Source: Cymodocea nodosa (Eukaryota > Streptophyta > Magnoliopsida > Alismatales > Cymodoceaceae). From it: a stretch of 64,000 nucleotides of DNA. The stretch is taken from NCBI GenBank assembly GCA_036874045.1, contig JAZBRI010000009.1, positions 992,001 to 1,056,000 on the forward strand. The letters are read 5' to 3'. Shown piece after piece: positions 20,553 through 33,500 of the stretch. Position numbers and translations under genes: made by a program. The notes beneath the pieces are model-generated. The model saw nothing but the letters and a program-made list of their open reading frames with translations, did not search any database and had not been told where the DNA came from. Position 1 is the stretch's first letter. The number at the start of each line of letters is the position of its first letter.

Positions 20553-21957
20553 AGTACACATGTTGAAACCTTAATATATAACTTTAGTGGATTTTCGGTA
20601 AGTTATCTGGTAACTATTTGAAATGCATCTGAGCATTAGATAGTTAGGTTTGTATGTATTCGAAATATTTGAACTCGTTAAGTTAGATTTATGCACATGT
20701 TGAATTTAAATACTTTATTATGTCATGTGAGCTGCACATGTTTAACTCGTTAAGTTAGCATAACTATATGCGTTGAGTTGAATATACACTAAGGTAACAC
20801 GTTGTGTTAGTGTTATAGCTTATAAGTTTTTCTTTGTTGCACGTGTTTTATAGTTAAATCAACAAAGTAAGTCCGTTGAGTTACACTAACTCCATGGACC
20901 ATTTATTTTCTAACATGCCATTGTAGTAGTTGCATAAATAGGAAATTTGAAGGAAAACCACGATTGCATGTATCATGTAGGAATTCACTTATGGAATGAA
21001 GAGGAAATCACCATCATTGATATGAATGAAGGAAATCCAACCGATCATTTAAGTAGAAGCAGTTACTATAGAAAGAAATATAAAAGAAGAGGAGAAAGAC
21101 AAAAAAAAAGTGTGCTGTATGGGTGGAGGACCATGCTAACTACAAGAAGCATTGGAAGTTCCCTGAAGGTCCACACACCACCAAAATCACCAACCATTGA
21201 AGGTCTGTGAGGATAATTTCCAGATGTCGGGTCGATTTCGAGCCAAACATGATGATTGACAACCACTATGAGGAGTGATCGTGTCGCAAGAAGGGATGCC
21301 ATTTTCACCAAGCACCGACTCATATCTCAAGAGATCATAAAGCTTCTAACTTTGGTTTCGGGTTGATGCTAGTATGCTGAAGAGGAGATCAACTTACCAT
21401 TCTTGGTTCATGATTCTATAGGGAGAGGAGGCAAGATTTTAAGTGATTAAGTTTTTAGTGGTGTAATCGCGTTGCATGTAGTGACGAAAGTTTTTACGAT
21501 TGATAGAGATTTTTACATTTCACCCTTTGCTCATCTTCAGGAACATATCAAAACAAAAATATCAAAAACAACTAATTATATGTTTTTACATTTAGTATTA
21601 AAGTGTTGTATTGTTTGTTTTGTATCGTGATTAATATTATCATTGTTAGTATTGTGAATGTTTTATGTTAGTTTGATTCAGAAAATAGAAAATAGTTTTA
21701 TTGTTTATTGAAATTGATTCCTTCCAGATACTTAAATATTTAATGGTTACTATTTGAAATATCTAAATGTTAGTGTTGCTTAATGATAAATCTCAGATTA
21801 ACTAACATTAAAGAGCTTAATTAATGTTATTTACATTCTATGGAACCGTCCAATGGTTGGCCAAATTCCTTTGTGAATAATAGTGTTTAGTTGGAAAGGT
21901 AAACTCGTGGAGTTAACTTAAGTCTATGAGGTTAGTCCGTTGAGTTAACTGTAACTT
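20553..21957 (+). mobile_element. Left LTR of element 2, second fragment
   Basis: It resumes with the duplicated AGTAC and 'acatgttgaaacctt', exactly the sequence that should follow 4733. The LTR then continues to 'gagttaactgtaactta' and is cut off, joining RT sequence at 21958. The last ~500 bp of the LTR are missing. Confidence 0.85.
21079..21086 (+). promoter_or_regulatory. TATA box of element 2 left LTR
   Basis: TATAAAAG in 'gaaagaaatataaaagaag'. Confidence 0.6.
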
Positions 21958-23404
21958 AGATCATTTCTAGGATATGTTGGATTTTATAGAAGATTCATTA
22001 AAGATTTTAGCAAAATAGCTAGACCTTTAACTAATCTATTAAAAGATATCCCATTCAATTTGATAAAAATTACAAAGAAGCATTTTTCAAGTTTAAAACT
22101 AGCTTAATTTCAACCCCTATAATACAAGCACCTAATTGGAGCCATCCATTTGAATTAATGTGCAATGCATCTAATTTTGCTGTAGGAGTAGTGTTGGGAC
22201 AGAAAATAGAAAATCTTCTAGAGTGATTCATTATGTAAGCAAAAATTTAAATGATGCTAAAGTTAACTATATAACTACTGAAAAAGAACTGTTAGTTGTT
22301 GTGTTTACCTTAGAAAAGTTTAGATCATATTTGATTGGAGCTAAAGTGATAGTATATACGGATCATTCATCTTTAAAACACCTAATAGCAAAGAAAGAGA
22401 CTAAACTTAGATTAATTCGATGGATATTGTTATTGCAAGAATTTGATCTAGAAATTAAAGATAAAAAAGTTGTGAGAATGTAGTAGCAGAACATTTATCA
22501 AGATTGCAAATAGAAAAATCAAATATTGAAATTAAGGATAATTTTCCTAATGAATAATTAATGACCATAAAAACAATGCTTTGGTATGTAGACATAGTTA
22601 ATTACTTAGTCACTAGTTTAACACCTAATGATTGTAATAGACATGATAAGAAATTATTCTTTTCAAGAGTAAAATATTATTATTGGGAAGACCCATACTT
22701 ATTTAAGAAATATCCTAATCTAATTTTAAGGAGGTGTATTCCAGAAATTGAATATCAAAGCATATTGTCTTTCTACCATGACCAAGCATGTGGAGGACAT
22801 TTTGGTTTAGGGAAAACTACTATCAAAATTCTGCAATGTGGATTTTATTGGCCAACACTATTCAAAGATGCTCATAAATACTACTTAAGTTGTTTAAAAT
22901 GTTAACAAATAGGAAGAATATCAAAGAGGAATATGATGCCTCTAAATCCTATTGTTGAGGTTGAAATCTTTGATATGTGGGGAATAGATTTTATGGGTCC
23001 ATTTCCTATGTCTAATCAATTTAATTATATATTGTTGGGGGTGAATTATGTATCTAAATGGATAGAAGCTACTCCTACAAAAACTAATGACAACAAAGTG
23101 GTAATACATTTTATAAGAACTAATATAATTGTTAGATTTGGAATACCTAAAGTTATTGTTAATGATAGAGGAACTTATTTTTATAATAGAAGTTTTGAAG
23201 CCTTAATGAAGGAATTTGGAGTAAATCACAAAATTGCAACACCATATCATCCGCAAACAAGTGGATAGGTAGAAAGTGCAAACAAACAAATTAAGTTAAT
23301 CTTAGAAAAAATAGTAAATTCTACTAGAACAGATTGGGCTAATAGATTAATAGATGCACTTTGGGCTTACAGAACTACTTATAAGACAGGCTTAGGTATG
23401 TCAC
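21958..23404 (+). pseudogene. pol: RT end, RNase H and integrase of element 2 (first part)
   Basis: It begins inside RT at the '[17 protein letters not shown]' motif (equivalent to 10658 in element 1) and continues through RNase H ('[15 protein letters not shown]', '[10 protein letters not shown]') and integrase ('FYHDQACGGHFG', '[10 protein letters not shown]', 'VNDRGTYF'). At least five stops and several frameshifts are present, e.g. the zinc-finger 'CLKC' is followed by a TAA in place of Gln. It is interrupted at 23404 by solo LTR E1 inside the segment equivalent to '[10 protein letters not shown]'. Confidence 0.85.
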
Positions 23405-24638
23405 TGTTAGGAATTTTGTTTTGATGATATATACTTTATTAACATTTTTAAATAAGTCTAAATAATATTCTCTAAGTATAATTGCCACGTAATTATATGT
23501 TAATAGATTATCAGAAAGTTTCATTTTTATTTCAGATAACTTCCGGATAGTTAAAGTTTTCAGATAGTTAAAGTTTTTGAAGAGTTAGATTTTCGATAGT
23601 TAAACTTTCAAATAGTTAATGTTTCGTTTTTGTCGAATAGTTTATGTTAAAAACTTGTATAGTGAAGTTATTTGCACGTGTAATTTTAATGTTTTAAGTT
23701 GTCATGTATTTTCCATGTGTGTTCGGTAATGAAAATCGAATAGTTAGATAATTGTTCGAGTTTTTATACGCGTGGATAGATAAGTCTTAGAGTTTTATAA
23801 AATGACTAACGAATAGGTAAGTTTTCTATGATTTGTCACATGTTTTGCAGGTGCAAAAACTTGAAGAGTTACAGATAAATATTCAAGTTTTTATAGGACT
23901 TAAAGGATAAGTGTTCGACTAAGTCGAAGAGTTAGAAGATATTCTACAAGACTCCAGGAAGATAAAGTTTTGGTGAATCTACAAGTGGAGATCGTGGAAA
24001 TTCAAAATGATAGTAGAGAAAGTGGAAACTCAAAAAGATAGTAGTTTGGATTAAAGAAAAAATTAGTACGTGGATTATGGATTAAGTGGATGAACATGCT
24101 GAACGTGAAGACATAGTTCAACTACTAATAGAGAGTATGAGCTACATTACAAAATAAGGATCCTAATCTCAAAAACCAAGTTTGAATATTCAATCCGGAT
24201 CCCTAATTGAAAAGTTAAGTTTGAATATTCATATCTAGAAAAATTCTCCAACATCAGAAGAAGTTCGAAATTCCAAGCAATTTCAAAAAAGGAGCAGCAA
24301 ACGTAAGAAGTCTAGAAATTTGATAATTGGAGAAGAAAAGATATAGAAGTTGAGCAAAAAGAAGGAAAGGAGCTGTGTGCATAAAGATTAGGTTTTATAC
24401 AATTCGAAATTAGTTTTGAATAAGAACTTCATTTTTTTATTTGAATTGTATATCAGACATTACTGTATCAAAATCCTCAAGAAGGGAATTGAGCTGAAAA
24501 GATATTATAAATTCTATCTTTAAAGTTTATAAAGAATAGAATTTCATTTACGAGTGTTTTGTGCTCTTGTTTTATCAGCTAGTATTTTAATTCCTAAAGA
24601 CACAATTCACCTCTCTCTTGTGATACAACAATCCTACA
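23405..24638 (+). mobile_element. Solo LTR, family E (Sire/copia type), copy E1
   Basis: 1234 bp, starting TGTTAGGAATTTTG and ending AATCCTACA. It is flanked by gtcac (23400-23404) and atcac (24639-24643), a 5-bp target duplication with one mismatch; removing it restores the integrase sequence of element 1 ('gtatgtcaccttttag'). It matches copy E2 (52319-53484) in the opposite orientation. The start 'ttttgttttgatgat' and the end 'acaattcacc...' resemble Sire-type copia LTRs, as in element C. Confidence 0.85.
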
Positions 24639-25107
24639 ATCACCTTTTAGAATAGTATATTGAAAAAGTTGCCATTTTCTAGTTGAAGTTGAACATAAAG
24701 CTTATTGAGCATTAAAAACTCTAAACACTAATTTAAATCAAAGTGCTAAAAGTAGAAAAATGTAATTAATTGAATTAGAAGAATTTAGGAATGAAGCTTA
24801 TTCAAAAATTGTAAAAGAAAAAGAGACAATGAAGTTTTGGCATGACAAGAAAATTATTCCAAAAACTTTTGAAATAGGACAAGAAGTATATCGTTACATG
24901 ACTAGACTTCATAACCATTTAGGGAAATTAAGATCTAGATGGGCAAGACCTTACATAATTCAAAATATTTATAGAAATTGAAAATCTTAAAAATCAAAAT
25001 ATATTTAAAGTAAATGGACAAATGCTAAAACCTATTTTGAAGTTTCCAAAAAATTCCTTTAGAATTATAGAAGTAAGAGTAGAGGACTACTTGAGCTTTA
25101 TTAAGTA
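24639..25107 (+). pseudogene. pol: Integrase C-terminal part of element 2
   Basis: Continuation after E1, aligned to 12105-12587 of element 1 ('VEHKAY', 'KFWHDKKIIP', 'GKLRSRWARPYII', 'KVNGQML'). Unlike element 1, the codon in 'KFWHD' is still TGG, which supports the reading that the stop at 12303 arose from Trp. Several other stops and a deletion are present. Confidence 0.8.
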
Positions 25108-25802
25108 AATATACTTTAGTATTAAAAAAAAAATTAGATGTAATCACGGTTCAACCAAAAGAAATTATCAGTTTTACCGAAACATATAGTAAAAGAAAAA
25201 ATTGTTATGGTCACATCGGAAGGATCCATCGGTTTAACTAAAACATAAAAATATATATTTATATTAAGTAAAAATGTCGATTTTATCGAAGCATGGTATC
25301 AGTTCAACTTGTAAAAAAAAAAATTTAATTTTAGTTCAATTGAGGAAATATAATAGTTTGATCAAAATTCTAAAATGTTGAAAAATTAAGAGTCGGTCAG
25401 ACCAGAAATTCTTTGGTCTTGACCAAATTAAAAATTATTATTATAAGTATTTTTATTAGTTATAACTTTACGGGAGGTTTGTTGAGTTACGCTTAACTTA
25501 ATGAACTTACTCCATTAAGTTTAGGATAAGTTAATGAACTTACTCCATTGAGTTAACTATAACTCAATGAAGCATTATAGTTAAGTCCACAGACTTAGTC
25601 TGTAGAGTTAACCGTAACTCCACAGAGAAGTGAGTGAGAGAGCAAGAGTTTGCGTGGGTAAATGACCCGATTACCTACCAAAAACTTAGGGTTTATTTAT
25701 ACTAAAACTTAGGATTTGGGGGCATTATCTGTTGAAATCATTTAGAACTTAGAATAGTAGAGATCAAAACTGTTCCGTTCTGTAACACCACGAAGATTCA
25801 AA
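25108..25802. other. Spacer between pol and ORF P (element 2)
   Basis: Aligned with 12588-13158. It contains diverged 'accgaaacata' motifs (25150-25290), 'gttgagtta' words (25475-25620) and a TATA-like 'tttatttatactaaaac' near 25690. No gene is seen. Confidence 0.55.
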
Positions 25803-28014
25803 ATGATGCTAGAATTCTAGGAAGCAGTGGACACAACAAGATTTCTTAATGAGTTAGAGGAATGACATACACGACAAAAGATTAGAAACACGAGAAGGGA
25901 GAAAGAATTAGAAAAGGTAGAATCTGATATTTTCTTCTAGAGGAAAGTTTTGGTTGATTTAGATATTAGAATACCTTAGATAGTAGAAACAAGAATCAAA
26001 GTAGCAACATAAGTGGCTGTAAATAGAGAAAGGAAAATTAGACCAAATAATGAGGTTGCCCTAGAGTTGATCCGGTGCAAGTCACGACTATGGTTTGTAA
26101 GACATATTGTTGGACATGCCTAGTGGGAAATCAAGGAGCAACAAAGAAAAGTAGCTGAAGAGTCAGCCGCTGAAGAACCTGCTACTAAGGAATAGCGGCT
26201 AGGACCATCCATTCCACTACCAAGGCCGTTAGAAAGAGTAGCATTTTTGGGGCCATCGATGCCAAAGGAATGGAGAGAATTCGTAGAGCTTGTTAAAGTT
26301 GCCAAGAGCCAAGGAAATTCTGAAGATATGGCTATGGCAAAGTCACATTTACTGTATGATGCACTCTGCAAGAAAAGGGCCGTAGATAGGTTGAATGCCC
26401 AATATAAAATTAAAGTAGAACAACATTCTGAAGCAGTTAGATCACTAGCTGCAAGAGAAACTGAAGTTGGTCCTTCTAGACTAGTAACTGTTAAATAGGA
26501 AGAGCTAGTAACTGTGGCTCAAGGGCTTGGAGAGCCTAGCTTTGTAGACTTAGTATTAGAAGAAGAAGAAGAGGAAGAACAGACACAACTAATTAGAAGA
26601 AAAGGAAAAGAAAAAGTGCCTAAGGTTGAGGAGATAATAAAATCCAAGCCTATACTATCAGTAGGGCCTATAGAGCCCATTTTTGTAGACCTACTATCCA
26701 AATTTGAGGAGGAGTAGGAGTAGCAACAATAAGAGCAAAGAAAAGAAGAAAAACAAGTTGAAATTATTCTACAGCCTGTACAAATAGAAGAAACAAGTAG
26801 GACAAAATATATTATGCCCATTACTCCATCCCAATCTACCACAGAATTAGAAAGAACAGTGACAATGCAGATTGGTTGTTGGAGGAAGACAAAACATAAG
26901 AAGCTGAATAAGAACATATTGAACAAAAAGGAAATGACTCGACAGATTCCACTGAAGAGGGAGAGACTCTTCAACAATTTATTGCTAGAGTACAAGAAAA
27001 AAGAGTGAAGAGTTCTACTAGCTCTCCACCATAGATAGAAGTAGAAATAAGAATACAGGAATCTCTGGATCATTCCCAACAAATTCAAGTTCAGCATTTT
27101 GAGGAAGAAGCAGAAATTCAAGAACAAACCCCAATAGAGGAACAAATTTAGATTCCTGACCCTCTAGAGCAACAAATTCTAAATAAGTATGTTTTTGGAG
27201 TTAGGAAGCAATGAATAAATATGAAGAGATAAACAGGTTTGATATTATATATAGTAGACCAATAAACTAGGACAACATGGAGAACATTAAAAAATTATTT
27301 GAGTTCCAAGGTCTACTACAATTTATTTCTCAACAGAAAGGACATGTAGTATATGAAAATCTAGTGCCCTGCTTTTATGCAAATTTGAGAGATGAATAAA
27401 GAAGATTAATTTCTAACGTGGAGCAAGCTGATGTATTGATAACACCAAAGCTTCTCCACAATATTTTTGGGATAAGAAATGAAGGAAAAGAAATTCTAGA
27501 AAATACAACTGCAGTGGAATGGACAGAACAAGAAATAAAGCAATGTTTGGCCATTGACCCTAGTGTGCCATTACTAAACAGATTGGAGTATTTTAATGGA
27601 AAAGCACACATGGTGGCAAACATTTTAGTTAAAACTATCTATTAGAGGCATGACCGCGATATAAAATTGAGTCAATTTGTTAAATGGGCCACGTATGCAG
27701 TTGTAAACAAAATTCAAGTTAATTAGTGTCAAATCTTCTTGTCAAAGATAAAGTCTGCAAAAAAGAAACTATTTTATGGGGACTTGATACCAGTATTAAT
27801 GAAAGAAGGAATTGACTTCAAGAAATGGACATCCAAGAGGATAAAATCCAGAGTTATTTTAGTGAAGGAGTATAGAAATTACACTGCTACAGTTGTTGTT
27901 TCTATGGTTGGACCTTCTAGAGACATTATAGGAGCTGTGGAATGTATAAACCAATTAGAGCAACAACTAGAGAAGCTCTAGAAGGAAGTAGATGAACTTA
28001 GGAAGAAAGATTAA
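25803..28014 (+). pseudogene. ORF P of element 2, many stops
   Basis: Aligned throughout with 13159-15348. The best-preserved parts are 26247-26717 (charged and Glu-rich segment), 27418-27645 (conserved core with 'LLHNIFGIRNEG' and 'AHMVANILVKT') and 27739-27981 ('KKLFYGDLIPVL' to the final coiled coil). Stops often replace Trp or Gln codons, and at least one frameshift is implied by the length. See the element 1 copy for the domain description. Confidence 0.8.
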
Positions 28015-29016
28015 AATGTATTGTTCATCTACTTGTATTGAAAAATATAAGATTGTATGTAATTGTAAACTATTTTTATATGTGAATGTTTGAATATCAA
28101 TATGCTGTTGAATTTATGTGATTGTGATTGAATGATTTAATTCAAAATTGTATTGAATGAAAATATTATATATGTGTGTTAAGACTGTTTGAAGTTCTTT
28201 TAAAAAATTTTATGAATGACATGGTTAAATGCACGATGATTGTATAATATCTAAACATATTTGTAAATTGAAAAGTAAAATTTGATTTCTACATAACAGG
28301 AAATGAACTATAAGTTAAATATGCATATAATGTTCAGATTTAAAGGAGTTTAATTAGAACACTGCATTAATGAAATGTATTTAACTTTATTTAAGTTGAT
28401 AGAATGCAGGAGAAAAAAATATAGATGTTAATATGAGGAGTAAGTTTTAGAAAAATTTGCTAAGTATTAACTCAACGAAGTTAGTTCGTTAAGTTAACCT
28501 TAACTCCACGAGGTCAATAATAAAATATAAGGTCACTTCGTTAAGTTATTTGTAACTCAATGAAGTTAGTCCACGAAGTTAGAAAAGGGGCGACGAAGCT
28601 AGTCTATTGAGTTAGCTGTAACTCAATGACATTAGTTCGTTGAGTTAGAAATAGTAACTAAAGCTAGTCTATTGAGTTATCTGTAACTCAATGAGGTTAG
28701 TTCGTGGATTAAGCTGAATGGTTATTCTTTTAGCCACGAATGAAACTTCATGGGTTTAGTAGTTACTTAAATTTGAAATTAGAAGTGCAACACGTATCCA
28801 TAAAAATACGAACCTTACTGCATGTTACAAGAGATGTTCTTGCAACGAAATTCATTTGCCTTATAGACGTGCATTATAATTATCGAACAGAATGTTATTT
28901 ACTAATTACCAACACTTGAGGGGAGAAAAGAAAATTCGTTGGGAAACCGAAAGAAGAAGTAGTTGATTCAACTTCATCTGTCAACAACTATTTATTGAGA
29001 ACAAAGCTTCAAACTG
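28015..29016. other. Spacer and short non-coding exon before the gag intron (element 2)
   Basis: AT-rich to 28460. A hairpin-word cluster lies at 28468-28710 (four pairs of gttagttcgt-type and taactcaatg-type words), followed by the segment equivalent to 15970-16255. The last bases, 'aaagcttcaaactg', match the exon end in element 1 (16241-16255). Confidence 0.65.
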
Positions 29017-30137
29017 GTGTGTAATTAATCTTCTGCAATTTTACTTTATGTTAAGAGTTTATGAGCACATGGACTTATTCTCCTAGCACTAAACGATTAG
29101 TAAGAACACTTAGACTAGATTATTCAACACAGAGGCGTACTAAAACATTTTCTGAATTGGACTTTAATGAAATCCTTAGGGGTGTAGCTAAACTTTCTTT
29201 AAAAGAGAACGAAGATATGGCTGCTCTAGTAGAAAAACTATTAGGGAAAATTTTGTATCCTGAATTAGTTGATGAACCTTCATGTATTCGATTGTCAAAC
29301 TTTGAGGGGGATATGTTTGAACTAAAATCTAATTATATTAGTTAATTGCCACACTTTCATGGATTAGAAAGAGAAGATGCTAATTATTTTCTTAGAGAAT
29401 TTAACGAAGTTTGTCAAATGATGAAAATGCCGAACATGAGTATTAATGCTATTAAACTTAGATATATTCCTTTTGCTTTAAAAGACACAACTAAGAGATG
29501 GTTATATACTCTATCACTTGATTTAATTTCTGCTTGGACTGAATTTTAGTCTATTTTTCTGGAAAAATATTATCCAACACATCAAACGATTAAAAAGAAA
29601 TAGAAAATATTAATGTGTAGCTAAAAGCAAGGAGAATCATTTTGAAAATATTTTGAATGATTTAAAGATTTACTAACTCAATGTCCACATCATGCAATGA
29701 GTAAAGCACAATTAATAGGTATAATTTATGAAGGCATAGATGTTTCAACAAAATCTTTATTAGAATCTACTTGTCAGAATGAATTTTTAAAATTATGTAG
29801 TAAAAAAGCATGGGCATACTTAGAAAACTTTATAAAAAGAACTACATAGTGGGAAAACTCGGTTGAAGCTATTACCGATAAAATAGTATTGCCAAGGGGA
29901 ATGCATGAAATAGATTCAAGCACTATGCTTGAAGTTAAATTAACTGAGTTAACAAAGAAAATTGAGGAGTTATCATTAAATCAAAAACTAGCAAATAAGA
30001 ATGTAAATATTAATGACTTAGATATTATTTATGTTAGAAACTAGAAAGATAACTTTGGAAATTCTTATAACCCTAATTAAAGAAATCACTTAAACCTATC
30101 TTGGAGAAATAATAATTTCTAGGGAGGAGAAAATATA

Positions 30138-30442
30138 TGTTATGCCAAGAGAAGCGCGGAAAGGGAGAAGCTTGGACTCATGGAGAAGAAAGAAGAAGAC
30201 AAATGGGAAAGACGTGTGAAGCAAATGCAAAAACACCAAGGTTTAACGTGGTTCCCCAATTGGGTACGTCCACGGATGGAGCTCAACTGAATGATTCTCT
30301 AGGTGATCACAAAGGGATACAAGATTCAACATTAACTCTAAGCACATGTTGGGGGTCTATTTATAACATTTGTGTACCCCCAAGTGGCTAAGGACAAAAC
30401 TACCCTTATGTGTAACAAACTAATTCAAGACACATAATAACA
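30138..30442 (-). mobile_element. 3' LTR of copia A
   Basis: 305 bp, TGTTATG...AATAACA, identical in layout to 35490-35794. Because the element is on the minus strand, this is its 3' LTR, next to the purine tract. Confidence 0.93.
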
Positions 30443-30517
30443 ATCTCCACCTTGCCTTGAATTTACAAACTCCGCCTAGAACCAAAACAAATTTCCATCT
30501 TCAAAAGACCCGAAGGG

Positions 30518-33500
30518 TCAACTATAAGCAAACACATTAAGTAAGTCTAAGCAATGCTTAAACTTGCTTTCAAGAACGCCTTTCGTAAACATATCGGCTG
30601 GATTGTCATGTGTGTTGATCTTCAAAATCTTCACGCAATCTTCTGTTCTAAGAAAGTGATAACGAACATCAATGTGCTTTGTCCTATCATGAAACACATT
30701 GTCCTTCGTTAAGCTGATGGCACTGAGACTGTCACAGAAAATTTCTGCTTTATCATATCATAGACCAAAGTCTCCAAGTAACCCCTTCAGCCAAATACCT
30801 TCTTTTGCAGCTTCTGTCATTGCCATATACTCAGCCTCTATGGTGGATAAAGATACAATAGGCTGTAGAGTAGATTTCCAACTAATAATGGAATCTGCCA
30901 ATGTGAAGACATATCCTGTTAAGGATCTATGCTGATCAACATCACCTGCAAAATCTGAATCAGAATATCCAGCTATTCTACAGTTATGTTTAACACCATA
31001 AATCAGTCCTACATCAGACGTGCCCTTCAAGTACCTAAAGATCCTTTTCACGGCCTGCCAATGACTCTTCCCTAGATTTGACATAAACCTGCTTACAACA
31101 CTAAGAGGGTAAGCAAGATCCGGACGAGTACAAACCATGGCATACATAAGACTGCCAACTACCTGTGAATATGGAACTTTCTTCATGTACTCTTTTTCAG
31201 ATGGCGTCTGAGGTGCCATAGCAATTGATAATCGCAGGTTCCTATCATAGGGCGTTCCGATGGCCTTGCTTGAAGCCATGCCAAACCTGCTCAAAATCTT
31301 CAGAACATAACTGTGCTGATGGAGAAATAATCTTCCAATGTTCCTGTCACGATAAATCTCCATCCCAAGGATTTTACCTGCCGATCCTAAATCCTTCATT
31401 GCAAATTCAGATTTCAATGTGTCTTTCAAAACCTGTATTTCATTGACATCTTTGGCTGCAATCAAAATGTCATCCACATACAAGAGCAAGTAAACAAATT
31501 CTTCTTTAATTTGTTTAATATAGACACATGAATCAAAACTACTTCTAACAAAACCAACATCAGTGATAAAAGAATCAAATCTTTTATACCACTGCTTGGG
31601 AGACTATTTCAACCCATACAAAGATTTCTGCAGCTTACAAACGAGGTCTGATCTACCACTTTCTGCAAAACTTGTTGGCTATTCCATCTAGATGTCCTCA
31701 TCTAAATCACTATGCAAGAAAGCTGTTTTCACATCCAACTGTTCAAATTCTAAATCCTTTATTGCAACAATTGCCAAAAGGACTTGAATGGAGGTGTGTC
31801 TAACTACTGGAGCAAAGACTTCATTGAAGTCCACACCCTCCTTCTGTGAAAACCCTTTTGCTACCAATCTTGCCTTATATTGTATTCCAAGGTTGCCCTG
31901 TGTTCCTGATTTCTTTTTGAACACCCATTTGCAACCAACAATATTCCTATCCTTGGGACGTTTTACCAACTCCCAAGTCCTATTCTTATGCAAAGATTGT
32001 AGTTCTTCTTGCATAGATCCCAACCAATGTACGGCTTCTGGTCTGCTAACGGCAGCATCAAAACTAGGTGGGTCAGCATCCTCCACCTCACTAGCTACCT
32101 ATAGGGCAAAAGCGACCATATTATTGTAGCCATACCTATGTGGAGGGTGAACATCCCTCTTAGGACGATCTCTAGCAACACACCTTGAACGTGTGTCCTC
32201 AACAAATTCATCTCCTTGATCTTCTTCTAAAATCAAACGTTGATCTGTATCAACAAGAACAGACTGATCAGATATCAACGATTGATTCAAATCAAGCTCC
32301 ACCTGCTTAGGAGTACTAGGTGAATTCAAAATAGTTGGGTTTTCTTTCTTGTGCATCAAAGAAACCTCATCAAAGGTAACATCCCTGCTATGAATGACCT
32401 TTCTTGTTTATTTATCATATATCCTATATCCTTTTACTCCCATTCTATATCCCACAAATATGCCTTCCTTGGCATGCGGCTCCAATTTACCATGATTCAT
32501 ATGGTAATACGCAGGACATCCAAATACTTTCAATTTGGAATAGTTAGCCGCTTTATCCATCCATACTTCATAAGGGATCTTGTTGCCAATTGCATTGGAT
32601 GGCGACCTGTTCACCAAATAGGAGGGTGTGTTAACAGCTTCAGCCCAAAAACATTTTTCAAGCTCAGCATGAGAGAGCATACACCTAGCTCTGTCCAACA
32701 ACGTCCTATTAAGATGTTCTGCAACTCCATTCTGTTGTGGAGTTCCCTTGACAATATAATGCCTAGTTATGCCTGCATCTATGCAAAAAATGTCAAATTC
32801 ATTTGAGCAAAATTCTAAACCATTGTCTGTTCTCAAGTATTTTACTTTCCTCCCTACTTGGTTTTCAACAATAGCCTTCCATTGTTTAAAGTTCTTGAAG
32901 GCTTCACTCTTATGTTTCATAATGAAAATCCAAGTCATATGACTAAAGTCATCAACAATGGAGAGAAAATACTTAGAACTTGCTAAAGAGAGTTGTTGAG
33001 ACGGTCCCCAACAATCTGCATGGACATAATCCAACTTTCCCTTGGTAGAATGTTTTGCTCTTCCAAAGGAAACACGTTTCTGTTTCCCATAGATACAATG
33101 CTTGCATAAATCAATATTTGTAAAGATATGACCATCTAACCTACCAAGCATACTGAGCTTCTGCATTCCCTTTAGGCTCAAATGTCCTAACCTGGAATGC
33201 CAAATAGCTGACATAGACTGTTGATCACTTATTGTCGCAACTACTGATCCAATGATAAGTTTGCCCTGAAGAATGTATAAAAGTTCATCCTTGATTCCCT
33301 TCATTACTACTAGGGAACCTTTCAAAATGTGAAGTTTACCTCCTCCACCTGAAAAACTGAAACCTTTCTAATCAAGAGCCATTAGTGAAATAAGGCTCTT
33401 GCCTAACCTTGGCACATGCCAAACATTCTCCAAGACTTTGATCGTCCTATCATGCATCCTAAATCTGACAGATCCAACACCTGTTCTGTCACAAACATCA

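Noticed and set aside
31225..32806. Plus-strand reading frames at 31225-31446, 31788-32129 and 32351-32806
   Set aside because: They are shadows of the minus-strand copia A pol, which has clear integrase and RT motifs.
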